Of a stretch of DNA of 57,776 nt, positions 52,944 to 57,776 are shown one piece after another. The position numbers and the translations under genes were made by a program. Origin of the DNA: Pseudomonadota bacterium. Lineage in GTDB: Bacteria > Pseudomonadota > Gammaproteobacteria > Pseudomonadales > Azotimanducaceae. The DNA lies in assembly GCA_027624035.1 (NCBI GenBank), contig JAQBUI010000020.1:1-57776 (forward strand). The letters run 5' to 3'. The notes beneath the pieces are model-generated. The model was given only the letters and a program-made list of their open reading frames with translations. It ran no database searches and was not told the origin of the DNA. Position 1 is the stretch's first letter. Each line of letters starts with the position of its first letter.

Positions 52944-54323
52944 TCAGGCGGGCTTGATGACAGACCCCTCTCTTGAATCCTCGATCACATAGCCCAGTGC
53001 CCTGACCTCCTCTCGAAGTTCATCGGCGCGTTGCCATTGCCGGTCCGCCCTCGCTGCCTCCCGTGCCGCGACCAGCTGTTCCACCTCTACCGGGATCGAC
53101 ACCTCAGTGGGTCGCCACTGGTCGATATCGAGGCCGAAGATGTCGTCGAACACCAGTAACGTGGCCTTTTTGACGGCCGGGTCCTCATCCGATCGAATCA
53201 ATTCCCAGGCAACCGCGAGGGCTCGCGGGATATTGAGGTCTTCATACAGGTGCCCCTGAAAACGGGCGAGGTAGTCGTCCGACACCTCCGACGGCGCGCC
53301 CCAACTGTAGGCTGCTTCATAGAGACGCTGTAATGCGGTCTGGGCTGATGTGAGGCCCTCCCAGCTGAAAGCGAGTTCGCTCCGGTAATGTGCCTGGAGA
53401 CAGAAATAGCGGTAGACCAGCGGGTGATAGTCCCGCTCCATGATGGTCTCCAGACGCAGGAACTCGCCGCTGGACTTGGCCATCTTCTCATCGCCCAGTT
53501 CCAGGAAATATCCATGCAGCCAGAAGTTTGCCAGCCGGGTACCCCGACTGGCTTCGGTCTGGGCGATCTCGTTGGTGTGGTGAATCGGAATATGATCCTT
53601 GCCGCCGCAGTGGATATCAAAGAAATCCCCCAGATACCGGGCCGACATGGCAGAGCACTCAATGTGCCAGCCGGGAAAACCGACGCCCCATGGGCTATCC
53701 CATTCCATCTGACGGGACTCGCCGGGTGCAGAAAACTTCCACAGGGCGAAATCGGTCACAAACTGGCGCTCGCCCTGGTCGACGCGGGCACCGGCCTTGA
53801 GCCCTTCCACATCAAGCCTCGCCAGATAGCCGTAGTTGTTGAGTTTTCGGGAGTTGAAATAGACCCCGTCGCTGGTGCGATAGGTGTAGCCCTTGGCCTC
53901 GAGGTCCTCGATAAACTCGATCTGGTCTCTGATGTGGTCGGTGGCCTTGCACCAGACGGACGGGGGCTTCACGTTCAGCCGGACCAGATCCTCCCGAAAT
54001 GCGTCGGCATAGAATTCAGCAAGCTCCCAGGCCGACATACCAGTACGGCGCGCACCCACCTCCATCTTGTCTTCGCCGGTGTCTGCATCAGACGTCAAAT
54101 GGCCCACATCGGTGACGTTCATGACGTGATTCACCCGATAACCGGCCATCTCAAGGGTTCGACGCAGCAGATCTTCAAACAGATACGTTCGAAGATTCCC
54201 CAGATGTGCGAAGTTGTAGACTGTCGGGCCGCAGGCATACAAACCCACGCCCTGGTCCGGATGAAGGGGTTCGAACTCGCGGATCCGTCGTTCGTAGGTA
54301 TCAAAAAGTCTGAGGCTCGCCAT
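52944..54323 (-). CDS. cysS: Cysteine--tRNA ligase
   Basis: Class I aminoacyl-tRNA synthetase charging tRNA-Cys. The 459-residue protein starts at 54323 ([13 protein letters not shown]); the longer frame is not conserved. HIGH-like motif is [13 protein letters not shown] (the family has HIGN), KMSKS-like motif is [10 protein letters not shown], and zinc ligands are in [18 protein letters not shown] and [11 protein letters not shown]. The C-terminal DALR-like helical region ends with the [15 protein letters not shown] segment. Followed by ribE upstream on the same strand after about 40 bases. Confidence 0.96.
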   Translation of the reverse strand: MASLRLFDTYERRIREFEPLHPDQGVGLYACGPTVYNFAHLGNLRTYLFEDLLRRTLEMAGYRVNHVMNVTDVGHLTSDADTGEDKMEVGARRTGMSAWELAEFYADAFREDLVRLNVKPPSVWCKATDHIRDQIEFIEDLEAKGYTYRTSDGVYFNSRKLNNYGYLARLDVEGLKAGARVDQGERQFVTDFALWKFSAPGESRQMEWDSPWGVGFPGWHIECSAMSARYLGDFFDIHCGGKDHIPIHHTNEIAQTEASRGTRLANFWLHGYFLELGDEKMAKSSGEFLRLETIMERDYHPLVYRYFCLQAHYRSELAFSWEGLTSAQTALQRLYEAAYSWGAPSEVSDDYLARFQGHLYEDLNIPRALAVAWELIRSDEDPAVKKATLLVFDDIFGLDIDQWRPTEVSIPVEVEQLVAAREAARADRQWQRADELREEVRALGYVIEDSREGSVIKPA

Positions 54324-54363
54324 GATCGTTCGTTCAGCGGTATTCGGCGCGCATGATAGCCAA

Positions 54364-54999
54364 TCAGGCCGACATTGGGTATCGCTCCGCCATGACTCGT
54401 TCCACCGTGTCCACAATCGCCTGGGTTTGCGACTCGATCTCGATGTTGACCTCATCGCCCTCGTCCAGCAGGGCAAAGTTGGTTCGTCGCAAAGTCTCGG
54501 GAATCAGGTTGACGGTCACGGTGGCCTCATCCCTATTCAGCTCGGCCACCGTCAGGCTGGCACCGTTGATCGCAATAAATCCCTTGTGAAAGACATACTT
54601 CAACCACTGACTCGACGAGTGACCGACGCCAAATGTCATCCGACAATTGTTCTCATCCCGCACAATGCGGTTCACGATGGCGGTGCCGATGATGTGGCCA
54701 GACAGGATATGCCCGCCGACTTCGGCATCGTGGCGCGCGGACCGCTCCATATTGACCAGTGCGCCCTCGGCCAGGAGTCCAAGATTGGTCAGGGCCAGGG
54801 TCTCGGCAATGGCATCGAAGTAGACATCCTCGCCGGCGATTCGGGTCACTGTCAGGCAGACGCCATTGACGGCGACGCTGGCACCGGGTTCAAGGTCAAT
54901 CTGAAGCTCAGCGGGTACTGGTAACGAAAAGCTCATCAGTCCCGGACGTCTATCAATGTGCCCGGCCGGAAGCAGCGCCTGAACGATACCAGTGTACAT
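54364..54999 (-). CDS. ribE: Riboflavin synthase, alpha chain
   Basis: Dismutates 6,7-dimethyl-8-ribityllumazine to riboflavin. The start at 54999 (MYTGIVQALLPAGHI) gives 211 residues with two lumazine-binding barrels; the first includes VAVNGVCLTV and the second AINGASLTVAEL with GHIIGTAIVNRI. The earlier ATG of the long frame has no conserved sequence. No other rib gene is adjacent; an inverted repeat in the leader may be regulatory. Confidence 0.93.
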   Translation of the reverse strand: MYTGIVQALLPAGHIDRRPGLMSFSLPVPAELQIDLEPGASVAVNGVCLTVTRIAGEDVYFDAIAETLALTNLGLLAEGALVNMERSARHDAEVGGHILSGHIIGTAIVNRIVRDENNCRMTFGVGHSSSQWLKYVFHKGFIAINGASLTVAELNRDEATVTVNLIPETLRRTNFALLDEGDEVNIEIESQTQAIVDTVERVMAERYPMSA

Positions 55000-55033
55000 G
55001 CTATTGTCCCTCCCAGGGCCCACCCAGAGTTGA

Positions 55034-55070
55034 ATCGGGCGCAATCCGGCGGTGATTGGCACCGCCCGAT
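55034..55070 (-). promoter_or_regulatory. Leader inverted repeat upstream of ribE
   Basis: ATCGGGC (55034-55040 complement) pairs with GCCCGAT (55064-55070), with inner GGTG/CACC. It lies 35-70 bases before the ribE start and could be a leader hairpin. It does not match the FMN riboswitch core sequences, so a riboswitch is not claimed. Confidence 0.3.
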
Positions 55071-55179
55071 GCAGCCGGTATGCTTGCATTGCGTATTCTA
55101 CAGGAAAGCGACACATCCGTTCGATCAGTATCATTCCTGATGGTTATATCAATTCGCGTTCTTTATTAAACATACGATG

Positions 55180-55205
55180 TAAGATATTGTTTTAAAAGTA
55201 TCTTA
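55180..55205. promoter_or_regulatory. Inverted repeat in the ltaE promoter
   Basis: TAAGATA - 12 bases (TTGTTTTAAAAG) - TATCTTA, a perfect 7-bp inverted repeat ending 20 bases before the ltaE start, in an AT-rich patch. It may be an operator for a local regulator or a weak leader hairpin. Confidence 0.4.
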
Positions 55206-55224
55206 TGAGAGGGGATATGTACGC

Positions 55225-56247
55225 ATGATGGAGCTGGACCTGCGCAGCGATACGGTCACCCGACCATCGGCCGAGATGCTCGAGGCAATGTGCCACGCCC
55301 AAACCGGTGATGACGTCTATGGTGAGGACCCATCGGTCAACGCACTGGAGTCGCTGGCGGCTGACATGAGCGGCAAGGCGGCGGCGCTGTTTGTACCGAG
55401 CGGCACCCAGGGCAATCTGCTCGCGTTGTTGACTCACTGTCAGCGCGGCGAGGAGTACATTGCGGGCCAGCAGGCGCATACGTATCGGTTCGAGGCTGGC
55501 GGCGGCGCCGTTCTGGGCGGGATTCAGCCCCAGCCCATTCCCTTCAATGAGGCAGGTGAACTCCCGCTGGAGGATGTCGAGAGTGTCATCAAGCCTGATG
55601 ATTTTCATTTCGCCAGGACCCGTCTGTTGTGCCTGGAGAATACCCAGGCCGGCAAGGTGCTGTCGCTTGAGTATCTCAAAGACGCTGCCGCCCTCGCCCG
55701 GCGGTATGGCCTGGGGCTTCACCTTGACGGCGCTCGCGCGTTCAATGCAGCAGTAAAATTAGGAATAGAAATCAAAGAGATATGTCAGTATTTTGATACT
55801 GTTTCGATCTGCTTGTCGAAAGGGCTGGCGGCACCGGTGGGCTCGGTTCTGGTGGGTAGTCAGGAGCTGATCGTGCGGGCCCGGCGCTGGCGCAAGATGC
55901 TGGGGGGAGGCATGCGTCAGGCAGGTATTCTTGCAGCGGGTGGTCTCTATGCCCTGACACACAACGTCACCCGGCTGGCGGATGACCATCGCCGGGCCTT
56001 CCTCCTGGCCGATTTTCTGGCCACCCTGCCCGGGCTTGAGCCCATATCGCCGCCCCAGACGAATATGGTTCTGCTGGCCGTCGACGGGCCTCGATTCGAG
56101 ACTTTGAAGCAGTTCCTGGCAGCCCATCAGGTTAGAATCTCGACCTCACGGCTTGTTCTGCATCGAGACATCGACGATGGGGGCCTGGCCAGGATCATGG
56201 ACCTTTTCGCTGAATTCTCCGCTGTCCACACGCCCGGAGCTGGCTGA
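55225..56247 (+). CDS. ltaE: Low-specificity L-threonine aldolase
   Basis: PLP enzyme cleaving L-threonine/allo-threonine to glycine and acetaldehyde. The 340-residue protein begins with ELDLRSDTVTRPSAEML, has GDDVYGEDPSVN, FVPSGTQGNLLALL, the PLP aspartate in LHLDGARAFNAAV and the lysine in SICLSKGLAAPVGSVL (about 200). Start may be the first or second ATG of ATGATG. It is immediately followed by the PfkB-family gene with no gap. Confidence 0.94.
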   Translation: MMELDLRSDTVTRPSAEMLEAMCHAQTGDDVYGEDPSVNALESLAADMSGKAAALFVPSGTQGNLLALLTHCQRGEEYIAGQQAHTYRFEAGGGAVLGGIQPQPIPFNEAGELPLEDVESVIKPDDFHFARTRLLCLENTQAGKVLSLEYLKDAAALARRYGLGLHLDGARAFNAAVKLGIEIKEICQYFDTVSICLSKGLAAPVGSVLVGSQELIVRARRWRKMLGGGMRQAGILAAGGLYALTHNVTRLADDHRRAFLLADFLATLPGLEPISPPQTNMVLLAVDGPRFETLKQFLAAHQVRISTSRLVLHRDIDDGGLARIMDLFAEFSAVHTPGAG

Positions 56248-57204
56248 ATGTCTCCCTGGGTTCTGGTCTGTGGCAGCATTGCCCTCGATTACATCGGACA
56301 CTACCAGGGATCCTTCTCTTCCTATCAGTCCAGGTATGGGGTCGAGGCTCTCAATATCTCGCTTCAGCTGACCGACTTTCGAACCAGCTACGGCGGCTGT
56401 GGTATCAACATCGCCTACGGTCTGCACCAGTTGGGCGTTCCAGTGCTGCCATTGTCCGCTGCCGGCGCCAATTTTATGGATCACTACCATCAGCATCTGA
56501 CCGAACTCGGTGTTGATACCCGATACATTGCCGTTGATGCGTCCAGACCCCAGTGCGCGACCGCGCTCGTGATCAGCGATGATCATGGTAATCAGATCAC
56601 TGGCTTCCACGCCGGCGCCTCGGATTCGCCTCTTCGTAAACTCCCAAGCGCCATCCCGGGAATCGAAGACTGCAAAGTGGCCATCCTGGCACCGGAAAAC
56701 GCGCCGATCATGCTAAGACAGGCCCGGGACCTGAAGGCAATGGGCATCCAGACTATCTTCGACCCGGGACAGGGCATTGCCGCCTTTCAGGGAGAGGAAA
56801 TCCGCGAACTGCTATCGCTTTGCCAGTCGCTCATTATCAACGTCCATGAGTACGAGATCCTGCAGCACAACGCCAGACTCGGAACCGCTGAAATAGAGCA
56901 GATGATGGGTCAGGTCATCGTCACCCACGGCGTCGGAGGCGTTGACGTACTGCAGGGAGGCGAGGTCATTCACGTCAATGCGGTGCCCGATGTTGAAGTG
57001 GTGGACGCCACCGGATGTGGCGATGCGTTTCGTGCCGGATGGCTCTACGGTCAGATGCATCATTTGCCGATTCGTCGGGGCGCAGAACTCGGCTGTGTCA
57101 TGGCCGCCATCAATTTGCGACACCGGGACACCCAGACCTACCGGGTGACCGAAGCGAGCCTGTTGGCCGAGTGTGATGCCCTTTACGGACCGGCGACCCG
57201 GTAG
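56248..57204 (+). CDS. PfkB-family carbohydrate/nucleoside kinase
   Basis: A 318-residue ribokinase-fold kinase. N-terminal VCGSIALDYIG and GGCGINIAYGLHQLG match the family's two substrate loops; the C-terminal motif DATGCGDAFRAGWLYG has the catalytic Asp and anion hole. It resembles adenosine-kinase-like members, but substrate (adenosine, fructose, ribose) is not settled. The ATG follows the ltaE stop directly, so they are co-transcribed. Confidence 0.88.
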   Translation: MSPWVLVCGSIALDYIGHYQGSFSSYQSRYGVEALNISLQLTDFRTSYGGCGINIAYGLHQLGVPVLPLSAAGANFMDHYHQHLTELGVDTRYIAVDASRPQCATALVISDDHGNQITGFHAGASDSPLRKLPSAIPGIEDCKVAILAPENAPIMLRQARDLKAMGIQTIFDPGQGIAAFQGEEIRELLSLCQSLIINVHEYEILQHNARLGTAEIEQMMGQVIVTHGVGGVDVLQGGEVIHVNAVPDVEVVDATGCGDAFRAGWLYGQMHHLPIRRGAELGCVMAAINLRHRDTQTYRVTEASLLAECDALYGPATR

Positions 57205-57208
57205 CGTG

Positions 57209-57776
57209 ATGTCCACAGGCATTGGAATATTCCTGAACGGGACCTCGAGTGCGGGCAAGACCACCCTGGCCAGAGCACTGCAACGGCGGCTGGATGTCCC
57301 CTTCCAGCACATGGCTCTGGATCAGTTCCGGGACGGACTGGCGGACCAGTACCGGGGCCTCAATGCACCACCCGGAACAACCGGCGCCGAGGGTCTGAAT
57401 GTGGTTCCGGTGGACCGCGCCTCGACCCGGATTCAATTTGGCGAGGCAGGCGAGCGTATGCTCAGGGGGATGCGACGAGCCATGGCGGCCATGATGCGCG
57501 CGGGAAACCATATCGTCATTGATGACATCATCATGTCGGATGCCTTTCTGCAGGACTATCTATGGGTTTTTGAAGGTCTGGATCTCTATTTTGTCGGGGT
57601 ACGCTGCAGCAAGCAGCAGATCGAAGCGCGAGAATCCCGCCGGCCGGGTCGTTTTCCCGGTACCGCGTCAGGACAGCTCGACATCTGCCACGCCCACGGT
57701 TGCTACGATATCGAGGTGGATACTTCGGTGCTGTCGCCTGATGCGTGCCCCACACGGATCATCACGGCGATGGGAT
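57209..57776 (+). CDS. CPT-like (chloramphenicol phosphotransferase-like) kinase, 3' partial
   Basis: An open frame of 189 codons running off the window end. It begins MSTGIGIFLNGTSSAGKTTL with a Walker A GTSSAGKTT (about 11-19) and later RRPGRFPGTA (about 145-155) and CYDIEVDTSVLSPDAC, the sequence of the chloramphenicol phosphotransferase-like protein family. The product may phosphorylate a small hydroxylated compound; a direct role in chloramphenicol resistance is not implied. It starts 5 bases after the PfkB gene stop, so it is the third gene of the ltaE operon. Confidence 0.8.
   Translation, partial: MSTGIGIFLNGTSSAGKTTLARALQRRLDVPFQHMALDQFRDGLADQYRGLNAPPGTTGAEGLNVVPVDRASTRIQFGEAGERMLRGMRRAMAAMMRAGNHIVIDDIIMSDAFLQDYLWVFEGLDLYFVGVRCSKQQIEARESRRPGRFPGTASGQLDICHAHGCYDIEVDTSVLSPDACPTRIITAMG

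Noticed and set aside
54999..55140. FMN riboswitch upstream of ribE
   Set aside because: A hairpin exists, but the conserved RFN core segments are not found.
1..57776. tRNA or rRNA genes
   Set aside because: No cloverleaf with a recognisable GTTCGAATC-type T loop and CCA end, and no rRNA segment was noticed when reading the intergenic regions.

Overview
The window reads as a chromosomal stretch of a gammaproteobacterium, probably free-living, aerobic and possibly from an environmental or metagenomic assembly. The evidence is paired FabA/FabB anaerobic-type unsaturated fatty acid synthesis, LpxA and an LpxL-like acyltransferase (Gram-negative lipid A), aerobic HemF, RimJ, bacterial FAN1, a PA0069-type radical SAM protein, and LexA boxes of the CTGT-N8-ACAG type. 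No rRNA, tRNA, CRISPR array, prophage or complete insertion sequence was recognised. The species is not identifiable from sequence alone.

Layout. 1-1549: a truncated lipid A acyltransferase joined to a lower-GC stretch, then a gene-poor gap. 1550-5419: a three-subunit molybdenum hydroxylase followed by a MoaD-like sulfur carrier. 5483-8042 (minus): lpxA, a HAD hydrolase and galE. 8374-10910: fabA-fabB and an orphan PhoB-type regulator. 10983-12932: a PYROXD2-like oxidoreductase and a small lipoprotein. 13027-17107: a LexA-box-preceded pair of FAN1 nuclease and nuclease-helicase fusion. 17119-22825: LLM oxidoreductase, SppA, GNAT-murF and moaA. 22858-26713: three exported proteins, two of which look like enzymes that lost their catalytic residues. 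26849-30900: glyoxalase fold, orphan Rieske protein, flavodoxin-like protein, LexA-box-preceded radical SAM protein, a periplasmic peroxiredoxin-like gene interrupted by one in-frame TGA, and a GNAT. 31055-38935: SDR, RimJ, phosphoesterase, DUF2059, a divergent MraY-like transferase, pyruvate kinase, and an omega-amidase/aminotransferase pair. 39003-47415: hemF, DUF6986 protein, TetR/acyl-CoA dehydrogenase pair with a 9-9-9 inverted repeat between them, and an antiporter with a cyclic-nucleotide-binding-like domain coupled to a Usp protein. 47461-57776: tRNA 2-selenouridine synthase, zinc-ribbon protein, MBL hydrolase, VanZ, pyrF without a normal start codon, PilZ, cysS, ribE, ltaE, a PfkB kinase and a partial CPT-like kinase.

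Two themes link distant genes. First, selenium: the TGA in the peroxiredoxin-like gene at 29633-30331 sits exactly where the family has the first cysteine of a CxxC motif, and a hairpin with a G-starting 3-nt loop lies 22 nt downstream, as expected of a bacterial SECIS; mnmH/selU at 47807-49036 is a selenophosphate-using enzyme of the same genome. Second, SOS DNA repair: near-perfect LexA boxes precede both the FAN1/helicase operon and the PA0069-like radical SAM gene. A weaker third theme is molybdenum cofactor (hydroxylase, MoaD-like protein, MoaA).

The strongest candidates for something new are the exported UxxC selenoprotein, the SOS-controlled FAN1 plus PD-(D/E)xK-XPD helicase module, and the exported cluster with a Ser-to-Ala esterase and a collapsed DUF3604 protein.
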